A stretch of DNA of 39,122 nt from Bacteroidales bacterium (GCA_025454815.1 JALONR010000039.1:1-39122), one strand, 5' to 3'. Positions 1-8,170 are shown, counted from the first letter of the stretch. Program-made: numbers and translations. The notes: generated from the letters alone by a model not told the origin.

Positions 1-86
1 TATGATCAGGAATTATATTAAGTTCACCATACCTAAGAATATAGAATGGTACAGGGTTACAATATAATACCCGGAGCCTAAGTGAC

Positions 87-106
87 AAAAGGCAGCTTTT
101 GCTGCC
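87..106 (-). terminator. Duplicate terminator hairpin
   Basis: On the minus strand the stem GGCAGC (106-101) and GCTGCC (96-91) with loop AAAA is followed by a short T run (90-87). It copies the terminator of tRNA-Lys but has a weaker T tract. Confidence 0.5.
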
Positions 107-131
107 TCGGTGATCCAGCAGGGCTCGAACC
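87..131 (-). repeat. Partial duplicate of tRNA-Lys 3' end and terminator
   Basis: This stretch repeats, with a few changes, the segment at 217-262 that holds the terminator and the 3' end of the intact tRNA-Lys gene. It contains the same GGCAGC/GCTGCC stem and then about 24 nt matching the acceptor and T-loop (TGATCCAGC and GGCTCGAACC on the + strand). The match stops in the T arm, so no functional tRNA can come from it. Such a 3'-end duplicate is what is left when an element integrates into a tRNA 3' end and later decays or is excised; that reading is inference. A local duplication would look the same. Confidence 0.7.
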
Positions 132-145
132 GAAGCGAGCGTAAA

Positions 146-168
146 AAAATGATCCTGTGAATCATTTT
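146..168. repeat. AT-rich hairpin between the two tRNA-Lys 3' ends
   Basis: AAAATGAT (146-153) and ATCATTTT (161-168) form a perfect 8-bp inverted repeat with a 7-nt loop. It lies in the roughly 80 bp of unexplained DNA separating the tRNA remnant from the real gene. Flanking runs of A and T would allow weak termination on either strand. No gene is visible from 1 to 240; positions 1-86 hold nothing I recognise. Confidence 0.4.
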
Positions 169-214
169 AGCGAGCTGTCAGATTGCAGGGGTGGCGCTAC
201 GAACCATTACAAAC

Positions 215-236
215 AAAAAAGGCAGCTTTCGCTGCC
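215..236 (-). terminator. Rho-independent terminator of tRNA-Lys
   Basis: Reading the minus strand, GGCAGC, loop GAAA, GCTGCC (stem positions 236-231 and 226-221) is followed by six Ts (220-215). It begins five bases after the mature 3' end of the tRNA, so it ends a single-gene transcript. Confidence 0.85.
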
Positions 237-240
237 TCGG

Positions 241-313
241 TGATCCAGCTGGGGCTCGAACCCAGGACCCCATCCTTAAAAGGGATGTGCTCTACCAGCT
301 GAGCTACTGAATC
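241..313 (-). tRNA. tRNA-Lys (anticodon UUU)
   Basis: A 73-nt cloverleaf can be drawn on the minus strand. The acceptor GATTCAG pairs with CTGGATC (one G-T pair). The D arm is GCTC/GAGC, the anticodon stem CATCC/GGATG with loop CTTTTAA (anticodon at 280-278), and the T arm CTGGG/CCCAG around TTCGAGC. The discriminator is A. The bases after it are CCG, so CCA is not fully encoded and must be added after transcription. A promoter lies just upstream and a terminator just downstream, so it is a monocistronic gene. Confidence 0.95.
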
Positions 314-333
314 AGTCCTTTTTTTTGAGAGTG

Positions 334-364
334 CAAATGTAGGGCAAAAAAAATTCCTATCAAA
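334..364 (-). promoter_or_regulatory. Bacteroidota-type promoter for tRNA-Lys
   Basis: On the minus strand the -33 box TTTG (364-361) and the -7 box TACATTTG (341-334) are separated by exactly 19 bp, matching the primary sigma factor consensus of Bacteroidota (TTTG, then TAnnTTTG). Transcription would start about 12-17 nt before the tRNA 5' end at 313. Confidence 0.8.
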
Positions 365-459
365 AAAAAATCCGCACTTTTGCCGAAAAATGTAAAAATT
401 TAACCCCTGCCGCAGGTTAGGGTAAAATCTCCTTATATTTATCCTCCATCAGAGATCAA

Positions 460-1281
460 ATGAAACGCAATATTTTCCGGGATAAAGTCGTGATTGTCAC
501 TGGCGCTTCCTCAGGCATAGGAAGAGCAACCGCACTTGAATTCGCCCGCAACGGGAGCAGGGTGGTCATTGCTGCCCGTTCGGAAGAGCGTCTGAAAGAA
601 CTGGAAACGGAGATCACATCCATCGGAGCAGAAGTCCTCCCTTGCGTCACAGACGTAGCCAGGGAGGACGACTGCCGCAAAATGGTGGAAAAAACAGTGG
701 AAAAATTTGGCACTATCCATATTCTGATCAATAACGCCGGGATCTCTATGAGAGCTTTATTTGAGGATGTTGACCTGGCTGTTCTGAAGCGACTTATGGA
801 TGTCAACTTCTGGGGGACAGTCTACTGCACCAGGTACGCCCTTCCATACATATTGAAGAACAGGGGATCAATAGTTGGTGTCTCATCCACTGCAGGATTT
901 CACGGCTTGCCCGGACGGACTGGTTATTCTGCTTCAAAGTTTGCAATTCACGGATTCCTGGAGACAATAAGGATAGAATACCTGAAGGAGAAACTTCATG
1001 TGATGATAATTGCCCCTGGTTTTACAGCCTCGGAGGTGCGGAAACATGCCCTGCTGGCTGATGGTTCAGAACAGGGTAATTCTCCCAGGGAGGAGAAGAA
1101 ACTGGCATCGCCTGAGTACGTGGCCAGATGGATATTGAAGGGAATACGAAAGAAAAAGAGGAATAAGATTATGACTTGGGCCGGCAGGTTCACTGCGTTG
1201 CTGCAGCGAATCATTCCGGCCATAGTTGATTATGCCTATTACCTTGAGATGAAGAGGGAGCCAAACTCACCCCTCAAATAA
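460..1281 (+). CDS. Short-chain dehydrogenase/reductase
   Basis: A 273-residue classical SDR, a cytoplasmic NAD(P)(H)-dependent oxidoreductase whose substrate cannot be read from sequence. The Rossmann dinucleotide motif TGASSGIG is at residues 14-21, NNAG at 91-94, the catalytic Ser at 142/143 and YSASK with Tyr156 and Lys160 at the active site, so every catalytic element is present. Arginines after beta-2 (AARSEER, 38-44) suggest NADPH preference. The C-terminal third has hydrophobic and basic segments like those of DHRS7/YqjQ-type SDRs that act on lipid-like substrates; this is a guess. The relA-type gene starts 5 bp after the stop, so the two are probably co-transcribed. Confidence 0.92.
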   Translation: MKRNIFRDKVVIVTGASSGIGRATALEFARNGSRVVIAARSEERLKELETEITSIGAEVLPCVTDVAREDDCRKMVEKTVEKFGTIHILINNAGISMRALFEDVDLAVLKRLMDVNFWGTVYCTRYALPYILKNRGSIVGVSSTAGFHGLPGRTGYSASKFAIHGFLETIRIEYLKEKLHVMIIAPGFTASEVRKHALLADGSEQGNSPREEKKLASPEYVARWILKGIRKKKRNKIMTWAGRFTALLQRIIPAIVDYAYYLEMKREPNSPLK

Positions 1282-1286
1282 GATAC

Positions 1287-3461
1287 ATGGCTGAACTGGG
1301 AGCACAGATACGCAGCAGGCAGAGCCTGGTGCTCAAGGCCCTGCCAGGGCCCGTTACCGAGGCAGACAGGAGAATGCTCAGCATGGCCACTGAGATAGCC
1401 AGGAGTCACTATCCTGCTGACAGCAAATACCTTGGCGAGCCTTTGCCCCTTTATTACCTGGAACTTGCCAGGCTGACTGCCTCCGTGATAGGACTCGGAC
1501 TCCCCGCCGTTGTCAGCGCCCTGTTGTCCGGTATCAGTGAGGACTCTGAAGCATGGGCCAGCATCGATGAACTCAATGACCCTTCCATAAAAGAAGTAAT
1601 CAAAGGATTGTCACGCGTGACTGCCCTGAAGGGGAGGGATTTTACCGGTCAGGCGGAGAACTTCCGCAAACTGCTGTTATCACTTGCTGACGACGGCAGG
1701 GTGATACTCATAGCCCTCGCTGAGCGACTGCTTGTAATGAGGCGCCTTGACTGGCTCCCGGATAAGGAACGACTACCAGTTGCATCCGAAACCTATTTCC
1801 TCTTCGCGCCCCTGGCGCACAGACTCGGCTACTATAACATCAAGTCAGAGATGGAAGACCTGGCAATGAAACTCATGGAACAGGCTGAGTATAATGATAT
1901 TGAAACCAGGCTGAAACAGACAACCACCTCCAGAAACAGGCTCATAAAGGAGTTTTCACAGCCGGTAATTGAGAAACTTGATGCCCTTGGAATCAAATAT
2001 GAACTTAAGAGCCGAACCAAATCGATCCATTCCATATGGCAGAAGATGAAGCGTCAGGGTGTAGCCTTCGAGGAGGTCTTTGACATCTTTGCCATCAGGA
2101 TCATTATTGACACAGATCCCGCGCATGAGAAATCATCATGCTGGCAGGTATATTCGGTGGTTACCGATCTCTACCAGCCTGACCCGAGTCGTATGCGCGA
2201 CTGGATCTCAGTACCCAAGACAAACGGTTATGAGTCGCTCCACACCACCGTGGTGACACCGGCCGGACGCTGGGTGGAGGTACAGATCCGCACCAGGAGG
2301 ATGGACGAGATAGCCGAAAAAGGCCTGGCAGCTCATTTTCGCTATAAGGGCCTCAGGGGTGACGGCGGACTCGACACCTGGATGGCGCAGATGCGAGAGG
2401 TACTGGGTACCTTGGAAAAGGAGGGAAACGGGTTCCTGGGAGACATTCGTCCCGGTTTATATGCCGACGAGGTGTTCGTCTTCACCCCGAAGGGGGAAGT
2501 ACGCCAGCTGCCCATGGGGGCAACCCTGCTCGATTTTGCATTTGATATCCATACCCAGGTCGGCTCCAAATGCATAGGAGGGAAGATCAACGGCCGTAAC
2601 GTGCAACTTAAGCAGAAGCTTCAAAACGGAGACCATGTTTCAGTGATCACCTCTTCAAAACAGACTCCCAAGCGCGACTGGCTGTCGTTTGTCGTTACCA
2701 ATAAGGCCCGTGCCAAGATCAAACAGGCTCTTAATGAGGAGAAATTCAAGCTGGCAGCCGACGGAAAGGAGATGCTCACACGCAGGCTTAAAAACTGGAA
2801 GATACCCTATGGAGATGCCACGGTGGTAAAGCTGCTTACTGAATATGGATTCAAAACCTCGCAGGACCTTTACTTCAGCATCGCAATAGGAGAAATGGAC
2901 CTCCTTCAGATAAAGAAGGTCCTTCTCCGGGCCGAAGAACAGCCTGAGGATAGTCAAACCAGACCGGCAGAAATTAATGTACCTGAGGAGACAGTAACCA
3001 GTGGAGGAGACTTCCTCGTTATTGAAGAGAAAGTTGAAGGGCTTGATTATAAGCTTGCAAAGTGCTGCAATCCGGTCTTCGGTGACCGGATCTTCGGTTT
3101 TGTAACTGTGCTTGAGGGTATTAAAATTCACCGGGCAACATGTCCCAATGCCGACTTCATGCTATCCAATTTCCCCTACAGGGTTGTCAGGGCACGGTGG
3201 ACCAGGCTGGATGCCTCGAGAGGATTCCTCGCCAGCATAAAACTGACCGGAGTGGAGAACCTTGGTATTGTGACACGTATCACCGAGATCCTTTCTGAAT
3301 ATAAAACTGTGGCAGTCAAGAGTTTCACCTACAGCATGAACACCGGTCTATTCGAAGGAAGGATTGAACTCCTGGTACCAAACATCAATGTATTGTACGG
3401 TATCATAAAGAAGATACAGGCAGTAAAGGGGATCACCCGGGTCACAAGGATGGACAATTGA
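1287..3461 (+). CDS. relA: RelA-type (p)ppGpp synthetase with dead hydrolase domain
   Basis: A 724-residue long RSH protein of the stringent response, transferring pyrophosphate from ATP to GDP/GTP on starved ribosomes. Order: N-terminal HD-like domain (about 25-180), synthetase (about 235-350, with RTKSIHS and the RMRDWISVPKTNGYESLHTTV segment), TGS (about 405-465, DEVFVFTPKGE), zinc-finger helical region with KCCNP and TCPN, and a C-terminal ACT domain. The HD hydrolase core is destroyed: the LLHD motif reads LLSG (residues 79-82), and the usual LADRLHNMR reads LAERLLVMR. It should therefore synthesise but not degrade (p)ppGpp, as in the RelA paralogue of Bacteroidota that carry a separate bifunctional SpoT/Rel. 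It lies 5 bp after the SDR gene. Confidence 0.93.
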   Translation: MAELGAQIRSRQSLVLKALPGPVTEADRRMLSMATEIARSHYPADSKYLGEPLPLYYLELARLTASVIGLGLPAVVSALLSGISEDSEAWASIDELNDPSIKEVIKGLSRVTALKGRDFTGQAENFRKLLLSLADDGRVILIALAERLLVMRRLDWLPDKERLPVASETYFLFAPLAHRLGYYNIKSEMEDLAMKLMEQAEYNDIETRLKQTTTSRNRLIKEFSQPVIEKLDALGIKYELKSRTKSIHSIWQKMKRQGVAFEEVFDIFAIRIIIDTDPAHEKSSCWQVYSVVTDLYQPDPSRMRDWISVPKTNGYESLHTTVVTPAGRWVEVQIRTRRMDEIAEKGLAAHFRYKGLRGDGGLDTWMAQMREVLGTLEKEGNGFLGDIRPGLYADEVFVFTPKGEVRQLPMGATLLDFAFDIHTQVGSKCIGGKINGRNVQLKQKLQNGDHVSVITSSKQTPKRDWLSFVVTNKARAKIKQALNEEKFKLAADGKEMLTRRLKNWKIPYGDATVVKLLTEYGFKTSQDLYFSIAIGEMDLLQIKKVLLRAEEQPEDSQTRPAEINVPEETVTSGGDFLVIEEKVEGLDYKLAKCCNPVFGDRIFGFVTVLEGIKIHRATCPNADFMLSNFPYRVVRARWTRLDASRGFLASIKLTGVENLGIVTRITEILSEYKTVAVKSFTYSMNTGLFEGRIELLVPNINVLYGIIKKIQAVKGITRVTRMDN

Positions 3462-3535
3462 TTTTCGATTGCAGATATGCGATTGCAGATTTCATTCGCA
3501 TTATCGCACATCGAAGATCGCAATTCGTAAATCCC
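3462..3535. other. Convergent intergenic spacer with short repeats
   Basis: This gap separates the 3' ends of relA (+) and dnaE (-). It holds two direct copies of CGATTGCAGAT 15 bp apart (3466 and 3481) and partly complementary AT-rich segments after them. I see no GC-rich terminator hairpin with a T tract, so how transcription ends here is unclear. Confidence 0.4.
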
Positions 3536-6500
3536 TCAATACCTCGGGTCAGGCTGAACCGGGAGCTTTGCCATTTTTTCCACTTCCACAGAAGCATACC
3601 CGAATTCTTCAACAACCTTTCCCTGGATCAGGTAGGTGCCGCTGCCCCGAAACGGCCAGCTGATAAGCGACTGCGGGAAATGGGTTGTGTCAAAGAACTC
3701 CCCCTCATGGTCTATGAAGCACCCGAAGTTCATCCATTCACGTTTGACGGTTTTTATGTACTTGACTGTCACGAGGTGACCCACCATCCTCACCCTGCGG
3801 CCTACGGTCCCCTTCATGCCGGCTGCTGTAACATCACCCCTGTATTTCGTTTGCAGCATGTCAAACCATGTCAGTGTCACAGGGAAGCCCAGAAGCTCTA
3901 TCTCATCATATGCATCCTCAAGCTGCGACTGTTCGAATGGCGGCATGTTAAACCGTTTCGGCTCGGGATTGAAAAGGGTGCGCGCTGTTTCGCTCTTCCC
4001 CCTGTTGATGAGCATGTGAGCCTCCCACAGGAGCAGCGCCTTGCTCTTGCCGGTGAACCGAAACGCACCCGTGCGTATAAGTATGACGGTCTGTTCCAGA
4101 CCCGGACCAACACGTGAGATGAAGTCGTCTATGTCCTTGAAATCATGATTTTTATTTCGCTCATTAATGATTGATTTTGCCAGGTTTGTCTCGAGTCCCT
4201 GGATGTGTATCAGCCCTATGAAGATGGTGTCATCGTATATGGTTGTCTTGTAGGTGCTGCGGTTGATGCATGGTGCCTCAATACGGGCTCCCTCACGGCG
4301 GGCTTCCTGCACATATACCCAGGTCCGGTAGAATCCGCCGAAGTTGTTTATGACTGCCACCATGAAATCGAGCGGGTAGTGTGCCTTCAGCCAGAGGCTC
4401 TGGAAGCTCTCCACGGCGTAGGAGGCCGAATGGGCCTTGGAGAAGGAGTAGCCGGCAAACGACTCTATCTGGCGCCATACCTCCTTCGTGATCGCTTCAG
4501 GATAACCCTTTTCACGGCAGTTTTCAAAGAACCGTTCAGTGATCTTCTGCATTTCCTTTCTAGAGCGGTACTTGCCGCTCATGGCGCGTCTCAGCGTGTC
4601 AGCATCGGAAAGGTCTAGGCCGGCGAAGTGATGACATACCTTCAGCACATCCTCCTGATAGACCATCACCCCATAGGTCTCACTCAGGAGATCCTTCATC
4701 ACCGGGTGGATATACTCAAATTTGTCAGGATTGTGAAAACGGTAGATGAACTGCCGCATCATCCCCGAACGGGCAACGCCCGGCCTGATTACCGAGCTGG
4801 CAGCTACAAGTGTCAGGTAATCATCACATCTGAGCTTCTGCAGCAGTCCCCGCATCGAAGGACTCTCAATGTAGAAGCAACCCTTGGCATCGCCGCGGCG
4901 CAGGTGATCCTTCACAAGCGGATCATTCTTGAAGAGCTGTATGGCATGTACATCGACATCCACGCCACGGTTGGCCCGTATTATTTCAGCACTTTCCCTA
5001 ATGTGACCTATGCCTCTCTGGCTCAGGATGTCAAGCTTCTCATAGCCAAGCTCCTCGGCCGTGTACATGTCCCACTGGGTGGTGGGAAATCCCTTTGGTG
5101 GCATGTCAAGGGCAGTATAGCAGCACAGCGGCTCCTCCGATATCAGCACTCCGCCGGCATGGATGCTTCTCAGGTTTGGGAAATCAGCTATTTTGTTGCC
5201 TGTTTCAAAGATAAGATCCTGTATCTCACCGCGATTGCTCTCGGCGGAGGGATTGGCTATCAGGGCATCAATCTCATCCACGGGCAGTCCGTGCACCTTG
5301 CCCAGTTCGCGGACTATTGACTTGCCGCGGAAGGTGTTGATGGTACCCAGCAGTGCAGTGTGGCGGTGACCGTAACGGCGAAAGATATATTCCGTTACGG
5401 TGTCACGTTCCTTCCAGGAATAGTCGATGTCGAAGTCGGGCGGTGAGGTTCGCTTCGGGTTGATGAATCGCTCGAAGTAAAGGTTCAGGTCAATGGGGTC
5501 AACATTGGTGATCTTCAGGCAGTAGGCAACAACAGAATTGGCCCCGCTGCCACGTCCGACATGGTAGAAACCGCAGGCCATGGAATAGCGTATTATGTCC
5601 CATGTTATGAGGAAGTATGCAGAGAAGCCGAGACGGTCAATTATCTCCAGCTCATGCCTGACACGGTCCTCTGCAACCTTATTACCGGTTCCGTACCGGT
5701 ACTTCATGCCATCCCATGCCAGCTTCTCGAGCAGCAGCTTGTCATCATAGCGGCTGGCCGAGTATATCTTCTTGTTTTTCGGGGTATTGAAGTCTATCTC
5801 CAGGGAGCAGTCGTTCAGCAGCCTGCGCGTATTGTCAATGACCTGCGGCCACATGGAAAACGGGGCTGCCGCGTCTGCTTCGGGGATAATGTACTCATCG
5901 GGTGATCCGGTCATCTCCGGTGTCAGGCGGCTGAGCAGGATATTGTTGTCCACTGCACGCAGGCTGCGGTGCACCGGGTAGTCGGCCGGCGACTCCATGG
6001 TGACGGGGTGGAGGATAACACATTTTGCTATATCATTCTTTTTCATGGATATAAGGCGGCCGGCGGCGGCGGGGAGTATTCCTGTGAACTCATTGTCACG
6101 CAGCGCCGGTACGCCGGTGGCACTGCCGGATGCAATACCTGCCATGGCTCTGCCATTGCCGCCGGCGACTGCAGCACCCGCCACGGCGCTGCTGTTTCTG
6201 CCGGCAGTTTCCCTGGTACCGTTTACTCCGCCGCCGGCCGGATAAATGACGTATGCGTTGGGGAAGGAGGGAGGGCGCTGAGGGAGAGGCTCCCCGCTGA
6301 TATTGTGATGGGTAAGGAACTCGTTCAGCTCGCGGAAGCCCTCATTGTTTCGGGCTATGCCTATGTAAAGCAGCCTGTTGCCGTCACGGAACTCTATCCC
6401 GGCCGCCGGGGTGATGCTGCGGCTGCGGCACTCACGCACGAAGTCGGGCACCCCGGTGGTGTTGTTGATGTCGGTCAGCACCATCCGCTCCACACCCGCA

Positions 6501-6580
6501 GCCGCAGCGAGCTCAGAAAGGCGCTCTGCGGAGAGGGTGCCGTAACGGAGACTGTTGTATGAGTGGCAGTTGATGTACAT
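3536..6580 (-). CDS. dnaE: Short DnaE-type DNA polymerase, probably translesion (DnaE2/ImuC-like)
   Basis: A 1014-residue C-family DNA polymerase. The N-terminal PHP domain (about 1-75) has lost metal ligands: the usual HLH and TDHGN motifs read YIN and TDINN. The palm has VGRGSGANS (341-349), the two catalytic Asp in PDFDID (381-386) and a third in EKLDILS (Asp517). HAGGVLIS is at 474-481, and an OB fold forms the last 100 residues. Replicative DnaE proteins of the phylum are longer and carry a C-terminal tau-binding region that is missing here. An Ala/Gly-rich stretch at about 115-175 looks like a low-complexity insertion. Pairing with dinB and a LexA-like repressor points to damage-induced mutagenesis. 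Whether it is DnaE2/ImuC proper or another accessory DnaE needs a tree. Confidence 0.9.
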   Translation of the reverse strand: MYINCHSYNSLRYGTLSAERLSELAAAAGVERMVLTDINNTTGVPDFVRECRSRSITPAAGIEFRDGNRLLYIGIARNNEGFRELNEFLTHHNISGEPLPQRPPSFPNAYVIYPAGGGVNGTRETAGRNSSAVAGAAVAGGNGRAMAGIASGSATGVPALRDNEFTGILPAAAGRLISMKKNDIAKCVILHPVTMESPADYPVHRSLRAVDNNILLSRLTPEMTGSPDEYIIPEADAAAPFSMWPQVIDNTRRLLNDCSLEIDFNTPKNKKIYSASRYDDKLLLEKLAWDGMKYRYGTGNKVAEDRVRHELEIIDRLGFSAYFLITWDIIRYSMACGFYHVGRGSGANSVVAYCLKITNVDPIDLNLYFERFINPKRTSPPDFDIDYSWKERDTVTEYIFRRYGHRHTALLGTINTFRGKSIVRELGKVHGLPVDEIDALIANPSAESNRGEIQDLIFETGNKIADFPNLRSIHAGGVLISEEPLCCYTALDMPPKGFPTTQWDMYTAEELGYEKLDILSQRGIGHIRESAEIIRANRGVDVDVHAIQLFKNDPLVKDHLRRGDAKGCFYIESPSMRGLLQKLRCDDYLTLVAASSVIRPGVARSGMMRQFIYRFHNPDKFEYIHPVMKDLLSETYGVMVYQEDVLKVCHHFAGLDLSDADTLRRAMSGKYRSRKEMQKITERFFENCREKGYPEAITKEVWRQIESFAGYSFSKAHSASYAVESFQSLWLKAHYPLDFMVAVINNFGGFYRTWVYVQEARREGARIEAPCINRSTYKTTIYDDTIFIGLIHIQGLETNLAKSIINERNKNHDFKDIDDFISRVGPGLEQTVILIRTGAFRFTGKSKALLLWEAHMLINRGKSETARTLFNPEPKRFNMPPFEQSQLEDAYDEIELLGFPVTLTWFDMLQTKYRGDVTAAGMKGTVGRRVRMVGHLVTVKYIKTVKREWMNFGCFIDHEGEFFDTTHFPQSLISWPFRGSGTYLIQGKVVEEFGYASVEVEKMAKLPVQPDPRY

Positions 6581-6581
6581 T

Positions 6582-6687
6582 GTCTGAAAGTCCGAGGGTC
6601 TGTCGCTTCGCTCCGTCTGAAAGTCCGAAGGTCTGACATCTTATAATCTTTTGACTTTCAGACTTTAAGACTCTCGGACTTTCAGAC
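6582..6687. repeat. Inverted repeat in the dinB-dnaE gap
   Basis: Arms of 19 bp at 6582-6600 and 6669-6687 are reverse complements with one mismatch; each is built from GTCTGAAAGTCCGAG. Further GTCTGAAAGTCCGAAGGTC copies lie between them. The right arm includes the last codon and the stop of dinB, and the left arm ends at the dnaE start, so an mRNA hairpin could modulate dnaE expression from a shared transcript. The same GTCTGAA word recurs at 7938-8077, suggesting a small dispersed repeat family. Confidence 0.7.
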
Positions 6688-7929
6688 CTGATATCTCCAT
6701 CCCCGTAATCTCTCCTCCATGCGTGATTTCTCGGCCAGCAGTTCTGTCGCCTTTCTGAGCTCGCGCTCGCTCCGCTCCGCGGCGGTCATCACCCCGGCGG
6801 CCCGGCGTACGGCATAACGGCCGAAACGGCCCCGCAGACGGTCCATCGTCATATACAGACTCACCATCTCGGGTGTGTCCTCGAACATATTCAGCTGCTG
6901 CACACCTCGCACCAGGCCGCTCACCTTCACCCCGATAAGCCTGATGAGCATGCGCCGCTGCCAGAGACGCCGGAAGAGACTCTGAGCCTCACTGATGAGC
7001 ACATGGTCAAAGGCGGTGTAAGGTATCCGCTGCTGCAGCGTGTGAGTGTCAAAGTCAGAGTACCGTATACGCACCGTGAGACATGATGCCAGCTTCTCCT
7101 GGCGGCGCAGTTCATAGGCCAGCTTCTCGGTCATGCTCACGATCATCTGGTTGAGCATCACCGTGTCAGTGGTGTCACGCTCAAAGGTGTGCTCGGTGCT
7201 GATCGACTTCTGCTCGGAGTAGCTGATGACAGGAGTGTTGTCAATGCCATTGGCTTTCTTCCATATCTCCATGCCGTTCTGGCCCATGAGCGACTCCAGC
7301 ATCTCGGCCGGGATGACACGCAGCGTATGTATCGTGGAAATACCCATCGAGCGCAGCGTGTGATATGTCTTCTGGCCTATCATAGGTATCTTCCTGATTG
7401 ACAGCGGATCAAGGAAGGGAATTACATACTGCTGCGCCACCTCCCTCTCGCCGTTGGGCTTCGCCTCTCCGGCAGCGATCTTGGAGACGGTCTTGTTGAC
7501 CGACAGCCCTATTGAGATAGGGAGCCCCGTCTCCTTTATGATAGTATCACGCAGTTCATGCGCCCAGCGGGCACAGCCGTGAAAGCGCTCCATCCCGGTT
7601 AGATCGATATAGTGCTCATCAACCGACGCTTTCTCATAGAGCGGTGATCTCTCCGCAATGATATCGGTCACCATCCTGGAGTACTTAGTGTACATTTCCA
7701 TGTCACCGCGGATGAAGACTGCCTCGGGGCACATTGCGCGGGCCATCTTCATCGGCATGGCTGAACTGACGCCGAAGCTGCGCGCCTCATAGCTGCAGCT
7801 CGAGACCACACCGCGGTCAGAGCTGCCACCGATGATCACGGGACGTCCGTTGAGGCGGTTGTCACGAACCCTCTCCACCGACACGAAAAAGGTGTCTAGA
7901 TCAAGATGCAATATACTGCGCGCGTCCAT
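6682..7929 (-). CDS. dinB: Y-family DNA polymerase IV
   Basis: A 415-residue Y-family polymerase that copies past damaged template bases. Catalytic acidic residues are intact: Asp10 in the LDLD segment and Asp104-Glu105 in SVDEHYIDL. Palm and fingers (to about 170) are followed by helix-hairpin-helix (IRKIPMIGQKTYHTL, thumb) and a little-finger domain (about 240-350). QLNMF near residue 340 is a sliding-clamp-binding motif. Since the active site is present this is a real polymerase, unlike the inactive ImuB of imuAB-dnaE2 cassettes. dnaE follows 101 bp downstream on the same strand, and the LexA-like repressor is divergent upstream, so dinB-dnaE is probably a damage-inducible operon. I found no clear promoter in the 240-bp upstream gap. 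Confidence 0.95.
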   Translation of the reverse strand: MDARSILHLDLDTFFVSVERVRDNRLNGRPVIIGGSSDRGVVSSCSYEARSFGVSSAMPMKMARAMCPEAVFIRGDMEMYTKYSRMVTDIIAERSPLYEKASVDEHYIDLTGMERFHGCARWAHELRDTIIKETGLPISIGLSVNKTVSKIAAGEAKPNGEREVAQQYVIPFLDPLSIRKIPMIGQKTYHTLRSMGISTIHTLRVIPAEMLESLMGQNGMEIWKKANGIDNTPVISYSEQKSISTEHTFERDTTDTVMLNQMIVSMTEKLAYELRRQEKLASCLTVRIRYSDFDTHTLQQRIPYTAFDHVLISEAQSLFRRLWQRRMLIRLIGVKVSGLVRGVQQLNMFEDTPEMVSLYMTMDRLRGRFGRYAVRRAAGVMTAAERSERELRKATELLAEKSRMEERLRGWRYQV

Positions 7930-7937
7930 GGTTAAGA

Positions 7938-8077
7938 GGTCTGAAGGTCTGAAGGTCTGAAGGTCTCAAGGTCTCAAGTCTGAAGCTGCGCTCCGTTCTT
8001 GCAGTCATGCGGTTTTGCGGTCAAAGAATCAAAACCGCAGGACCTTCAGACATCAGACCTTTCGATTTTCAGACTTT
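7938..8077. repeat. GTCTGAAG tandem repeat and inverted copies
   Basis: About five head-to-tail copies of a GGTCTGAA/GGTCTCAA octamer-like unit run from 7938 to 7985. After about 60 bp, inverted copies (ACCTTCAGACATCAGACC and ATTTTCAGACTT) run from 8041 to 8077, so the segment can fold into a long imperfect hairpin. It occupies most of the divergent gap between dinB and the repressor gene. It belongs to the same word family as the repeat at 6582-6687. Confidence 0.65.
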
Positions 8078-8090
8078 TTTTCATTTTCTG

Positions 8091-8121
8091 CTTGTTATTT
8101 CAAAAACTTAATATATCTTTG
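8091..8121 (+). promoter_or_regulatory. Promoter of the LexA-like repressor gene
   Basis: A -33 box CTTG (8091-8094) and a -7 box TATCTTTG (8114-8121) are 19 bp apart, fitting the Bacteroidota consensus TTTG/TAnnTTTG with one mismatch in the -33 box. The -7 box overlaps the first base pairs of the first palindromic operator at 8120, so repressor bound there would block the polymerase. Confidence 0.75.
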
Positions 8122-8159
8122 ATTAGAAATTAATCAAACTTGTGATTACAATATAATCA
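8120..8159. promoter_or_regulatory. Tandem operators TGATTA-N5-TAATCA
   Basis: Two palindromes with identical 6-bp arms and 5-bp spacers lie at 8120-8136 and 8143-8159, with centres 23 bp apart, or about two helical turns. Only arms and spacing are conserved; the spacers differ (gaaat, caata), as expected for a dimeric HTH repressor. The first overlaps the -7 box and the second lies 11 bp before the start codon. Autorepression by the XRE-S24 protein is the obvious inference. I saw no further perfect copy upstream of dinB. Confidence 0.8.
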
Positions 8160-8170
8160 ATTTTTGTAAC

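Noticed and set aside
4628..5320. Long + strand reading frame of 230 codons, and others at 3458-4117 and 5969-6562
   Set aside because: They lie opposite dnaE, which has clear polymerase motifs throughout; the + strand products are shadows with no recognisable domain.
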